The notes under the pieces are model-generated. The model saw only the letters and a list, made by a program, of their open reading frames with translations, was not told the origin of the DNA and ran no database searches. A stretch of DNA of 13,047 bases from Clostridiales bacterium UBA3277. Its GTDB lineage: Bacteria; Bacillota; Clostridia; Oscillospirales; Oscillospiraceae. The stretch is from assembly GCA_002362145.1 (NCBI GenBank), contig DETX01000089.1, forward strand, positions 1-13,047, in the 5' to 3' direction. Both the position numbers and the translations under genes were made by a program. Of this stretch, positions 1 to 6,992 are shown in pieces (positions within the stretch are counted from its first letter, which is position 1; each line of letters begins with the position of its first letter).

Positions 1-405
1 GCGGCCAAACCGGTTCATCACCGCCTCCAGGCCCATCACCCAAATGTCATTGAGGGACTGGGCCCCCAGGGTCAAAAGCAGCAGGGCGAAAAACGCCCCG
101 GCTTTCATGGGCTTTTCCCGGTGGAACACCTCTTCCCGGAAGAAGCCGCTCCCCTTCCAGGCCCAGAGGACGGTGGCGCCCACGGCAATGGACAAAATAT
201 AGCCCCAGCCGTTGTCCATCAGGGCATTATAATCCGGCACCACCCCATAGTCCCCGGCGGCATAGCCCCGGAGGTACTGCCCGGCCATGGCCGCGAACAT
301 CACCAGCATCACCAGCAGGTTCATAATGCCGTAGTAGAGAATGACAATCCAGCCCAGGGGGGAAAACTTCCTTCGAAGGGACTTGTTGATCTTTTTATCT
401 TCCAT
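1..405 (-). CDS. CPBP-like membrane protein, N-terminal part (cut by window edge)
   Basis: The reading frame is open from an ATG at 403-405 to the window edge, giving 135 visible residues. A GGAGG ribosome binding site at 411-416 precedes the ATG. After a basic start (residues 1-13, rich in K and R) come three hydrophobic stretches at about 16-42, 66-83 and 101-118, so this is a multi-pass membrane protein with a cytoplasmic N terminus. The overall look (KSLRRKFSPLGW start, then GWGYILSIAVG and ending in MGLEAVMNRFG) resembles the N-terminal part of clostridial CPBP-family intramembrane proteases (CAAX protease/bacteriocin-processing relatives). The family's catalytic motifs (EExxxR and the later histidines) would lie beyond the window, so protease activity cannot be judged. 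The gene follows the flavoprotein pair on the same strand but is separated from it by two hairpins, so it may be its own unit. Family assignment rests on pattern recognition only. Confidence 0.6.
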   Translation of the reverse strand, partial: MEDKKINKSLRRKFSPLGWIVILYYGIMNLLVMLVMFAAMAGQYLRGYAAGDYGVVPDYNALMDNGWGYILSIAVGATVLWAWKGSGFFREEVFHREKPMKAGAFFALLLLTLGAQSLNDIWVMGLEAVMNRFGR

Positions 406-426
406 AGCTGCCTCCTAATACGAAAA

Positions 427-454
427 CCCAATAAAATTATTCAACTTTATTGGG
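427..454 (-). terminator. AT-rich hairpin followed by a T run, possible terminator after the flavoprotein pair
   Basis: A perfect 9-bp inverted repeat (CCCAATAAA at 427-435, TTTATTGGG at 446-454) with a 10-base loop. Read on the minus strand it is followed by TTTTCG, as in a weak intrinsic terminator. It lies between the stop at 500-502 and the CPBP-like start at 405. It could instead act as structure in the leader of the CPBP-like gene. Confidence 0.5.
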
Positions 455-457
455 CCC

Positions 458-479
458 GGCAGCGTCTGGTGACGCTGCC
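458..479 (-). terminator. GC-rich hairpin without a T run, first of two tandem stem-loops
   Basis: A perfect 9-bp stem (GGCAGCGTC at 458-466, GACGCTGCC at 471-479) closes a 4-base loop. It has no T run of its own in either direction, but on the minus strand it sits directly upstream of the AT-rich hairpin at 427-454, so the pair could act together. It lies about 20 bases after the flavoprotein stop. Confidence 0.4.
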
Positions 480-499
480 ATCTCATTATGATCTTCCTA

Positions 500-2107
500 T
501 CAGAAACTTCCATTCTGCGAATAAAAGTTTCTTGTTAAATATCCGTATAAAATGGCCTCGGCGGTGAGAATTCCGTCGATGGCCGCGGACATGATGCCTC
601 CGGCATAGCCCGCCCCCTCCCCGGCGGGGTAGAGCCCCGGGATGGAGGACTGACGGCTCTCGTCCCGGTTCAGCCGCACCGGCGAGGAGGACCGGGTCTC
701 CGGGGCGGTGAGCACCGCGTCCGGCGCGGCAAAGCCCGGGAGCTTCCCGTCCATCCGGGGAAGGGCGGCGGCGATCGTCCTTGCAATGGTCTCCGGCAGG
801 ACCCTGTGCAGGTCACACCAGGCGACCCCCGGCCGGTAGGTGGGCTTTACGCCGCCGGGGCCCAAGCTCGGCCGTCCGGCGAGGAAGTCCTCCACCCTCT
901 GGGCCGGGGCGCAATAGCTGCCGCTGACCCGGTAGGCCGCCTCCTCGATTTCCCGCTGCCAGCGCATGCCCCCCAGGGGGCCTTCGTAGGGAAACGATGT
1001 GGGATTCACCGTCACCAGCAGGGCCGCGTTGGCGTTCTCCCCGTCCCGGTCGGCATAGCTCATGCCGTTGGTCACCACCCGTCCCGCCTCAGAGGCGGCG
1101 GCCACCACATAGCCCCCGGGGCACATACAGAAGGTATAGGCCGTGGCATCCTCAAAATGCTCCACCAGCTTGTAATCCGCCGGGGGCAGGGCCGGATTTT
1201 CCCTGCCGTACTGTGAAAGGTTGATCGCGCTCTGCTTCTGCTCAATCCGCACACCCATGGCAAAGGGCTTCGGCTCCATGGCAAGGCCCGCCGCTTCCAG
1301 CATTTCAAAGGTATCCCGGGCGCTGTGGCCGATGGCCAAAATCGCCGTGGTGCAGGGAATTTCCTCCCCCGCCGCCGTTTTCAGACCCGTGAGCCGCCCC
1401 TTTTCCGTGCAAAGCCCGGTGACCTGGGTGCGGAAGCGGATCTCTCCCCCCAGGGATTGGATGCGCTTGCGGATGTTCTGGACCACAGTCAGCAGCACAT
1501 CGGTGCCCACGTGGGGCTTGGCGTCGTAGAGAATGTCCTCCCGGGCTCCCGCGGCCACAAACTGCTCCAAAATCCAGCCGATGCGGGGATTGTTCACCCC
1601 GGTGTTCAGCTTGCCGTCGGAAAAGGTCCCGGCGCCGCCCTCGCCGAACTGGACGTTGCTGGACGGGTCCAGCTGGCCTTTGGCAAAGAAGGTCTCCACC
1701 TTCTCATGGCGGGTTTGGGCGTCCTCTCCCCGCTCCAAAACCAGCGGCTTCCATCCAGCCAGGGCCAGAACCAGGGCCGCGAACATCCCGGCGGGGCCGA
1801 AACCGACGACCACCGGCCGCTGCTCCGGCAGAGCATCCGGCTTCGGCGGGACATAGGCCGTCCCGGGGGCCGGGGCGGTCCGCTTACTTCCGCAGTGCTT
1901 TAAAATTTTCGTCTCGCTGCCCTCCACGGCAACGTCCACGGTATAGATAAATTTGACCTCCGGTTTTTTCCGGGCGTCCACGCTCCGGCGGACAATTTTC
2001 AGCTGTTTGATCCGGGCCTCGGGGAGGCGCAGCAGCTTCGCCGCCTCGGCCTTCAGCTGGCCGGGGCTGTGCTCCGGCGGCAGGGCAATGTCTCGCAGTC
2101 GAATCAT
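500..2107 (-). CDS. FAD-dependent dehydrogenase, COG2509 type (NAD(P)/FAD-dependent oxidoreductase)
   Basis: A 535-residue protein starting at the ATG at 2105-2107, behind a GGGAGG ribosome binding site. An in-frame start at 2161 would lie deep inside the preceding gene and is not used. An N-terminal alpha/beta region of about 90 residues is followed by a Rossmann FAD-binding motif, VVVGFGPAGMFAAL, with GFGPAG at about residues 102-107. The family signature GEGGAGTFSDGKLNTG lies near 155-170, and the C-terminal FAD-contacting motif YPAGEGAGYAGGI is near the end. These features and the length match the uncharacterised COG2509 dehydrogenases. Substrate is unknown; the protein looks cytoplasmic, with no signal peptide. 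Its ATG overlaps the stop of the upstream flavoprotein gene (ATGA at 2104-2107), so the two are probably translationally coupled and transcribed from the promoter at 3347-3375. The family call is firm, the reaction is not known. Confidence 0.88.
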   Translation of the reverse strand: MIRLRDIALPPEHSPGQLKAEAAKLLRLPEARIKQLKIVRRSVDARKKPEVKFIYTVDVAVEGSETKILKHCGSKRTAPAPGTAYVPPKPDALPEQRPVVVGFGPAGMFAALVLALAGWKPLVLERGEDAQTRHEKVETFFAKGQLDPSSNVQFGEGGAGTFSDGKLNTGVNNPRIGWILEQFVAAGAREDILYDAKPHVGTDVLLTVVQNIRKRIQSLGGEIRFRTQVTGLCTEKGRLTGLKTAAGEEIPCTTAILAIGHSARDTFEMLEAAGLAMEPKPFAMGVRIEQKQSAINLSQYGRENPALPPADYKLVEHFEDATAYTFCMCPGGYVVAAASEAGRVVTNGMSYADRDGENANAALLVTVNPTSFPYEGPLGGMRWQREIEEAAYRVSGSYCAPAQRVEDFLAGRPSLGPGGVKPTYRPGVAWCDLHRVLPETIARTIAAALPRMDGKLPGFAAPDAVLTAPETRSSSPVRLNRDESRQSSIPGLYPAGEGAGYAGGIMSAAIDGILTAEAILYGYLTRNFYSQNGSF

Positions 2108-3318
2108 ACGTCCTCCCTCCCGGCGCTTAAGCCCGCCAGTCTGCCGGAACTCCAGGCCCATTGCAGATTGTAGCCGCCGCAGGCGCCGTCGATGTCCAGC
2201 ACCTCGCCGCAGGCATAGAGCCCCGGAACCAGGCGGCTTTCCATGGTGGTCTCGTCAAATTCCGAGGTGAGGATGCCCCCCGCCGTGACCTGGGCGGCGT
2301 CCATGCCCAGCGGCTCTGTCAGCGGCACCTCAAAGCCCTTGCTCAGCGCCGCCGCCCGGGAGAGGGTCTCCCCGGAGAGGGCCGCTATGGGCCCGCCCAG
2401 CGCCGCTCCCGCCGCCTGGGTCAGCACCCGGCCCAGCCGGTTGTGGAGAATTCCCGTAAACAGCTCTCCGGCGGGAAGTGCTGTGGTTTTCCGCCGGAAC
2501 AGCTCGGCCTTCACCGTCTCCTCCGCCAGTTCCGGCAGAAAATCCAGGTGGCAGGACCAGTTTCCCCCGCCCTGGCAGACATCCCGGGAGATTTCGAACA
2601 TCACCGGGCCCGACAGGCCGAATTCCGTGAATTGCAGCTCCCCCTGGCTCTGGCTGAAAATCTCCCCGTCCCGGAGAATCTGGGCGCGGCAGTTGGCCCG
2701 AACGCCCTTCAGGGCCGAAATCCCGGGCCAGTCGGTTTTCACCTGAACCAGGGCCGGGCGGAGCCGGGTGCACCGGTGGCCCAGAGAACGCAGCAGCTTA
2801 TAGCCGGACATGGAGCCTCCCAGCTTGGTCCCGGCAAGTCCGCCGCAGGCGACGATGAGCTTGTCAAAGCAGAAGGTCTCCCCGGCGGCGGACACCAGAA
2901 ACCCTTCCCCGGTCTTTTTGATTTTTTCCACCTCCGTGCCCAGCCGGAGGGTGATGTTCGGCTGCTCCAGGGCAAAGCGCAGAACGTCCACCACGGAACC
3001 GGCCTGGTCGGAGTAGGGGTAAACCCGGCCGCTGTCCTCCGCCACGGTGTAGAGCCCCAGCCCCCGGAACCATTCCAGGGCTGCCTCCGGGCCGAAGGCC
3101 TCCAGGGCATACCGGCAGAAGTCCGGGTCCTCCCCCTGGTAGCCCCCCTGGCCGGCGTGGAGATTCGTCAAATTGCAGCGGCCGTTGCCGGTGGCCTGGA
3201 GCTTCCGGCCCACCCGGGCCTGCCGCTCCAAAAGGACAACTTGGGGCTCCCGCCCCTCCGCCGCAGCCAGGGCCGCCGCCATTCCCGAGGCCCCGCCGCC
3301 GATGATCCCAATGGTCAT
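2104..3318 (-). CDS. BaiN/HI0933-family NAD(P)/FAD-dependent oxidoreductase (flavoprotein)
   Basis: A 404-residue protein. It begins with a dinucleotide-binding fold, IGIIGGGASGMAAALAAAE, followed by LLERQARVGRKLQATGNGRC; the GNGRCNLTN motif is a hallmark of the HI0933/COG2081 family. The C terminus carries GLYACGEVLDIDGACGGYN, the usual family end with FAD contacts. In bile-acid dehydroxylating clostridia a member of this family is called BaiN, but no other bai genes are present, so no bile-acid role is implied. The start at 3316-3318 has an AAAGGA site about 10 bases upstream. Earlier in-frame starts at 3348 and 3375 fall within the -10 box and -35 box of the predicted promoter, so they cannot be on the mRNA. 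It overlaps the next flavoprotein gene by four bases. The pair may share a redox pathway, but this is inference. Confidence 0.87.
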   Translation of the reverse strand: MTIGIIGGGASGMAAALAAAEGREPQVVLLERQARVGRKLQATGNGRCNLTNLHAGQGGYQGEDPDFCRYALEAFGPEAALEWFRGLGLYTVAEDSGRVYPYSDQAGSVVDVLRFALEQPNITLRLGTEVEKIKKTGEGFLVSAAGETFCFDKLIVACGGLAGTKLGGSMSGYKLLRSLGHRCTRLRPALVQVKTDWPGISALKGVRANCRAQILRDGEIFSQSQGELQFTEFGLSGPVMFEISRDVCQGGGNWSCHLDFLPELAEETVKAELFRRKTTALPAGELFTGILHNRLGRVLTQAAGAALGGPIAALSGETLSRAAALSKGFEVPLTEPLGMDAAQVTAGGILTSEFDETTMESRLVPGLYACGEVLDIDGACGGYNLQWAWSSGRLAGLSAGREDV

Positions 3319-3346
3319 AGTGTCGTTTCCTTTCCCGTTTTTCTCC

Positions 3347-3375
3347 ATTATACTCCATTGGTCCCCAGGGTACAA
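3347..3375 (-). promoter_or_regulatory. Sigma-A-type promoter for the flavoprotein operon
   Basis: On the minus strand, TTGTAC (3370-3375) and a perfect TATAAT (3347-3352) are separated by exactly 17 bases. The expected start of transcription near 3340 gives a leader of about 22 bases containing the AAAGGA site before the ATG at 3318. It faces away from the ylmH promoter. Confidence 0.75.
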
Positions 3376-3385
3376 GAAAAACTTC

Positions 3386-3414
3386 TTTTCACCGGCCCAA
3401 AGATGTGCTATAAT
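3386..3414 (+). promoter_or_regulatory. Extended -10 promoter for the ylmH operon
   Basis: TTTTCA (3386-3391, four of six matches to the -35 consensus), a 17-base spacer, then TATAAT (3409-3414) preceded by TGC, which is an extended -10 element. Transcription would begin near 3421, only about 11 bases before the ylmH ATG. The -35 boxes of this and the opposing promoter are 10 bases apart. Confidence 0.75.
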
Positions 3415-3421
3415 GATTTCC

Positions 3422-3428
3422 GGTGATC
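3422..3428 (+). promoter_or_regulatory. Shifted Shine-Dalgarno site deciding the ylmH start
   Basis: GGTGATC is complementary to the very 3' end of a typical 16S rRNA (GATCACC) and not to the usual CCTCC core. In the extended pairing AGGAGGTGATC, the core would end 8 bases before the ATG at 3432, the normal distance. This supports 3432 as the start over the in-frame GTG at 3423, which lies inside the site. Confidence 0.5.
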
Positions 3429-3431
3429 ATT

Positions 3432-4217
3432 ATGGACCGGAATTCCATTGAAAAAATCGCCCAGAGCTCCGAGGACCGGCTGCTGCTGGCCAAGCTCTGG
3501 GACAAGATAAACGCCGGGATGCGAAAAAACATTCCATCCAGCACCTGTTTTCTCTCCCCCCGGGAGCTGGAAATGGCCAGATTCCTCTTCGGACAGCCGG
3601 AGGGGCTCCATGCCTTCGGCGGCTATGCCGAGGCGGAACGGAAAATGCTCGTATACCTCCCGGAATATTTGCAGGAGGACGCCCTGTGGGAGGAGGAGGG
3701 CCCCTGCGTCTGCCTGCGGGCCGCCTTCTTCCAGGGGGACAGCCCCAGCCACCGGGATTTTCTCGGGGCTCTGATGGGGGCGGGCATCGCCCGGGAGACT
3801 GTGGGGGATATCTGCGTGGGCACCGGGCAGTGCGACTTTTTCGTCACGGCGGAGATTGCCCCCTATATTTTGCAGAACTTCACCTCGGCGGGGCGGACGA
3901 AGCTCCATATGGAGCGGATCGCCTTGAAGGACGCCTGCATCCCCGAGCCGGAAATCCGGGAGCTGCGGGATACCCTGGCCTCCCTGCGGCTGGACAGCGT
4001 CATCTCCTCGGGCTTTCGCATCGGCCGGAGCCTGGCGGCCCAGTATGTTACCGCCGGGAAGGCGGCCATCGATGGCCTTCCCTGCGAAAAGCCGGACAAG
4101 CCCGTGTCCCCGGGGCAGAAGATCTCCGTCCGGGGCCTGGGAAAGCTGAAGCTGGCCGCCGTGAACGGCAAGACGAAAAAGGACAGAATTTCGGTGGTCA
4201 TCCACCGCTATGTGTGA
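3432..4217 (+). CDS. ylmH: YlmH-type S4-domain RNA-binding protein
   Basis: A 261-residue protein. The N-terminal two thirds match the YlmH layout: a helical start, then FLSPRELEMARFLFG near residues 40-55, and a middle domain with the phrase DFLGALMGAGIARETVGDI that is characteristic of the family. The S4 RNA-binding domain lies at about 185-242 (LRLDSVISSGFRIGRSLAAQ onward, ending with a KLKLAAVNGKTKKDR stretch). Bacillus YlmH sits in the division gene cluster and its family has been linked to 50S-subunit binding and ribosome-associated quality control; here the gene is instead first in an operon with DUF896, Nudix and radical SAM genes. Start chosen as the ATG at 3432; an in-frame GTG at 3423 is an alternative. 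Transcription probably comes from the promoter at 3386-3414 with an unusually short leader. Confidence 0.88.
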   Translation: MDRNSIEKIAQSSEDRLLLAKLWDKINAGMRKNIPSSTCFLSPRELEMARFLFGQPEGLHAFGGYAEAERKMLVYLPEYLQEDALWEEEGPCVCLRAAFFQGDSPSHRDFLGALMGAGIARETVGDICVGTGQCDFFVTAEIAPYILQNFTSAGRTKLHMERIALKDACIPEPEIRELRDTLASLRLDSVISSGFRIGRSLAAQYVTAGKAAIDGLPCEKPDKPVSPGQKISVRGLGKLKLAAVNGKTKKDRISVVIHRYV

Positions 4218-4227
4218 GGAAACGGTT

Positions 4228-4437
4228 ATGAATATGAACGAAGTCATCGCGAGGATCAACGTCCTTGCCAAAAAAGCCAAGACCCAGGATTTGACTCCGG
4301 AGGAGCTGGCGGAACGGGATCAACTCAGAAGAATCTACATCGATTCCGTGAAAGCCAACCTGGTGGGCCAGTTGGAAAACACCTACATCATCGGCCCCGA
4401 CGGCAGGAAAAAGAAGCTGGAACATAAGGAGAACTAA
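4228..4437 (+). CDS. DUF896/YnzC-family small protein
   Basis: A 69-residue protein starting at the ATG at 4228, with a GAGGAAA ribosome binding site about 8 bases before it and 10 bases after the ylmH stop. The body reads MNEVIARINVLAKKAKTQDL then TPEELAERDQLRRIYIDSVK, which is the conserved two-helix core of the DUF896 (YnzC/YneA-operon) family, followed by a basic tail with GPDGRKKK. It is predicted to be a soluble helical hairpin with many charged residues. The family's biochemical role is unknown; in Bacillus a member is in an SOS-induced operon, but nothing here suggests LexA control. The stop is immediately followed by the ATG of the Nudix gene, with no gap, so the two are very likely cotranscribed. 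An ATG at 4234 is an alternative start. Confidence 0.87.
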   Translation: MNMNEVIARINVLAKKAKTQDLTPEELAERDQLRRIYIDSVKANLVGQLENTYIIGPDGRKKKLEHKEN

Positions 4438-5001
4438 ATGACCATCGCCGAGCAGATTGCCGCCTACACCCCGGTCAACGAGCAGGAGGCCCGGGACCGG
4501 GCGCTGCTGTTTTCCTGGCTGGAAAGCGGCCAGGATATCTATACAAGAAACCCCGTGGCCCATCTGACGGCCTCGGCCTGGGTGGTGAGCCCCGACCGGC
4601 AGCAGGTGCTGATGATCTATCACAATCTCTACAACTCCTGGTCCTGGATGGGCGGCCACGCCGACGGGAACCGGGACCTGCTCCAGGTGGCCCGGCAGGA
4701 GGTCATGGAGGAGAGCGGCTTAAAGACGCTGAAGCTATTGTCCCCGGACCTGTTCTCCCTGGAGATTCTGACGGTGGACGGCCACATCAAGCGGGGAAGC
4801 TATGTCTCTTCCCACCTGCATCTGAATGTGACGTACCTGTTTGAAGCGGACACAGAGCAGGCGCTCGCCATAAAGCCCGACGAAAACAGCGGCGTGGCCT
4901 GGTTCCCGGTGGCACAGCTGTCCCGGCGGGTCTCCGAGCCCTGGTTTCTGAAATGGATCTATTCCAAGCTCTGCGACAAGGTGGTTCACTCCGGACTTTG
5001 A
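4438..5001 (+). CDS. Nudix hydrolase
   Basis: A 187-residue protein; the AAGGAG site overlaps the end of the DUF896 gene. The Nudix fold starts around residue 40 (AHLTASAWVVS). The Nudix box spans about residues 73-95 and reads G-x5-R-x7-QEVMEESGL. The metal-binding REUxEExGU core is kept as E88, E91, E92 and G94, but the usual first Glu is Arg79 and the Arg before E88 is Gln87. GGHADG before the box and the C-terminal SRRVSEPWFLKWIYSK are recognisable from a clostridial Nudix subgroup. Family members hydrolyse nucleoside diphosphates linked to another moiety (for example oxidised nucleotides, sugar nucleotides, or mRNA caps), and the substrate here cannot be read from sequence. Cytoplasmic, third gene of the ylmH operon, 31 bases before the radical SAM gene. 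Confidence 0.85.
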   Translation: MTIAEQIAAYTPVNEQEARDRALLFSWLESGQDIYTRNPVAHLTASAWVVSPDRQQVLMIYHNLYNSWSWMGGHADGNRDLLQVARQEVMEESGLKTLKLLSPDLFSLEILTVDGHIKRGSYVSSHLHLNVTYLFEADTEQALAIKPDENSGVAWFPVAQLSRRVSEPWFLKWIYSKLCDKVVHSGL

Positions 5002-5032
5002 GCCGCGTTATTTCGTAATTTGGAGGTAAGCT

Positions 5033-6958
5033 ATGCCCTTTCTGCCCATCACCAAACAGGATATGCTGGAACGCGGCTGGGATGAGTGCGACTTTGTCTA
5101 TATCATTGGCGACGCCTATGTGGATCACCCCTCCTTCGGCCATGCCATTATCAGCCGGGTTCTGGAGCACCACGGCTACCGGGTGGGCATCATCTCTCAG
5201 CCGGACTGGAAGGACCCCCGTTCCATCGACGTCTTTGGACGGCCCCGGCTGGGCTTTCTTGTCACCGGAGGCAACATGGACTCCATGGTGAACCACTACT
5301 CGGTGGCAAAGCGCCGCCGCAAAACCGATGCCTTCACCCCCGGCGGCGTCATGGGCAGGCGGCCGGACTACGCCACCGTCGTCTACTGCAATCTCATCCG
5401 GCAGATCTACCGGGACGTGCCCATCCTCATCGGCGGCATCGAGGCCAGCCTGCGAAGGCTTTCTCACTACGACTACTGGTCTGACAGCATGAAACGGTCC
5501 ATTCTTCTGGATTCCCAGGCGGATCTGCTGATGTACGGCATGGGGGAGCGGGCCATTGTGGAGCTGGCCGACGCCCTGAACTCCGGCCTGGATGTGAAGG
5601 ATATCACCTACATCGACGGCACAGTGTTCAAAACGGCCCAGCCCGACGACAGCTTCCCCACCATCACCCTGCCGGAATATTCCCTCCTGAAATCGGATAA
5701 GCGCAGCTACGCCGCGTCCTTCCGGATTCAGTACGGCAACTGCGACCCCTTCACCGCCAAGCGGCTGGCAGAACCCTACGGGGATGTTTTCGTGGTCCAG
5801 AATCCTCCCCAGAAGCCCCTGTCTACGGAGGAGATGGACGACGTCTACGACCTTCCCTACATGCGCGCCTGGCACCCAAGCTATGATAAGCTGGGCGGCG
5901 TGCCCGCCCTCAGCGAGGTCAAGTTCAGCCTGGTGAGCAACCGGGGCTGCTTCGGGGCCTGCTCCTTCTGCGCCCTGACCTTCCACCAGGGCCGGATCGT
6001 CCAGGTCCGCAGCCACGAATCCATCTTAAAAGAAGCCCAGCAGATGGTCCGCGACCCGGAATTTAAGGGCTACATCCACGACGTGGGGGGACCCACCGCC
6101 AATTTCCGCCATCCGGCCTGCCAAAAGCAGCTCAGTAAGGGCGCCTGCGGCGGGCGGCAGTGCCTGTATCCCACCCCCTGCAAGAACATGAACGCCGACC
6201 ACAGCGACTATGTGGCGCTGCTGCGGAAACTCCGAGCCATTCCCGGGGTGAAGAAGGTCTTTGTCCGCAGCGGCATCCGCTTCGACTATCTTCTTGCGGA
6301 CCGGAAGGACACCTTCCTTCGGGAGCTGGTCCGCTATCACATCTCCGGTCAGCTGAAGGTCGCCCCGGAACACGTCTCCGACGCGGTGCTGTGCCGCATG
6401 GGAAAGCCCCGAAACGCGGTATACAACCGGTTTGTGGACAAGTATTTCGCCTTAAACAAGCAGTACGGCATGAACCAGTACCTGGTACCCTACCTCATGT
6501 CCAGCCATCCCGGCTCCACCATGAAGGAGGCCGTGGAGCTGGCGGAGTACATCCGGGACATGGGCTACAATCCCGAGCAGGTCCAGGACTTCTACCCCAC
6601 GCCCTCCACCCTCTCCACGGTGATGTATTCCACGGGCTTAGACCCCCGGACCATGGAAACCGTCTATGTCCCCCGGGACCCCCACGAGAAGGCCATGCAG
6701 CGGGCCCTTATCCAATACCGCGACCCCAAAAATTACGCTCTGGTCCGGGAGGCCCTGGAAAAGGCCCACCGGGAGGATCTCATCGGCTCCGGCCCTAAGT
6801 GCCTGATCCGGTCCTTTCCTCCCAGGTCCGGCGGCCATGGTTCCCCACCGCCCAAGGCAGCCCCCAAAAAGCCCTCCAAGCTTCCCGTCCGGCAGGCATC
6901 CGGGGTCCAGGGAAAGCCGGCCAAGGCCCCCATCAAAACCCGTACAAAGCGCAAATAA
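5033..6958 (+). CDS. YgiQ-family (UPF0313) radical SAM protein
   Basis: A 641-residue protein behind a clear TTGGAGG site. The N-terminal UPF0313 domain (residues about 1-290) includes FLVTGGNMDSMVNHY and PILIGGIEASLRRLSHYDYW, both typical of YgiQ. The radical SAM domain follows with the CxxxCxxC iron-sulfur motif at C306, C310 and C313 (NRGCFGACSFCALTFHQGR), which would bind a 4Fe-4S cluster and S-adenosylmethionine. A second cysteine-rich patch, KGACGGRQCLYPTPC, lies about 55 residues later and is also family-typical. The C-terminal 50 residues (from about 593) are a low-complexity Pro/Lys/Arg tail. Length is somewhat shorter than E. coli YgiQ. The reaction of YgiQ proteins is not established. 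It is the last gene of the ylmH operon and is followed within a few bases by a strong terminator. Confidence 0.92.
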   Translation: MPFLPITKQDMLERGWDECDFVYIIGDAYVDHPSFGHAIISRVLEHHGYRVGIISQPDWKDPRSIDVFGRPRLGFLVTGGNMDSMVNHYSVAKRRRKTDAFTPGGVMGRRPDYATVVYCNLIRQIYRDVPILIGGIEASLRRLSHYDYWSDSMKRSILLDSQADLLMYGMGERAIVELADALNSGLDVKDITYIDGTVFKTAQPDDSFPTITLPEYSLLKSDKRSYAASFRIQYGNCDPFTAKRLAEPYGDVFVVQNPPQKPLSTEEMDDVYDLPYMRAWHPSYDKLGGVPALSEVKFSLVSNRGCFGACSFCALTFHQGRIVQVRSHESILKEAQQMVRDPEFKGYIHDVGGPTANFRHPACQKQLSKGACGGRQCLYPTPCKNMNADHSDYVALLRKLRAIPGVKKVFVRSGIRFDYLLADRKDTFLRELVRYHISGQLKVAPEHVSDAVLCRMGKPRNAVYNRFVDKYFALNKQYGMNQYLVPYLMSSHPGSTMKEAVELAEYIRDMGYNPEQVQDFYPTPSTLSTVMYSTGLDPRTMETVYVPRDPHEKAMQRALIQYRDPKNYALVREALEKAHREDLIGSGPKCLIRSFPPRSGGHGSPPPKAAPKKPSKLPVRQASGVQGKPAKAPIKTRTKRK

Positions 6959-6960
6959 AC

Positions 6961-6990
6961 GAAGCCCGGAGCCGCAAGGCTCCGGGCTTC
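6961..6990. terminator. Bidirectional intrinsic terminator between convergent genes
   Basis: A perfect 13-bp stem (6961-6973 with 6978-6990) with a GCAA loop. On the plus strand it is followed by TTCTATT, and on the minus strand by GTTTATTTG. It starts two bases after the ygiQ-type stop and ends two bases from the stop codon of the minus-strand regulator (6993-6995), so it can serve both. Confidence 0.85.
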
Positions 6991-6992
6991 TT

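Noticed and set aside
121..567. Plus-strand open frame across the CPBP-like gene and the hairpins
   Set aside because: It runs over the start of a well-supported minus-strand gene and both hairpins; the translation shows no family-like features.
2161..3426. Long plus-strand open frame of 421 codons opposite the BaiN-type gene
   Set aside because: It is antisense to a protein with clear FAD motifs, has a composition expected from GC-rich third codon positions, and shows no recognisable domain.
3408..4280. Minus-strand open frame of 290 codons opposite ylmH
   Set aside because: Antisense to a gene with a conserved S4 domain, a promoter and a ribosome binding site; nothing supports it independently.
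4787..6016. Minus-strand open frame of about 409 codons opposite the Nudix and radical SAM genes
   Set aside because: Shadow of two well-supported genes; its sequence is low in recognisable motifs and it spans a gene boundary.
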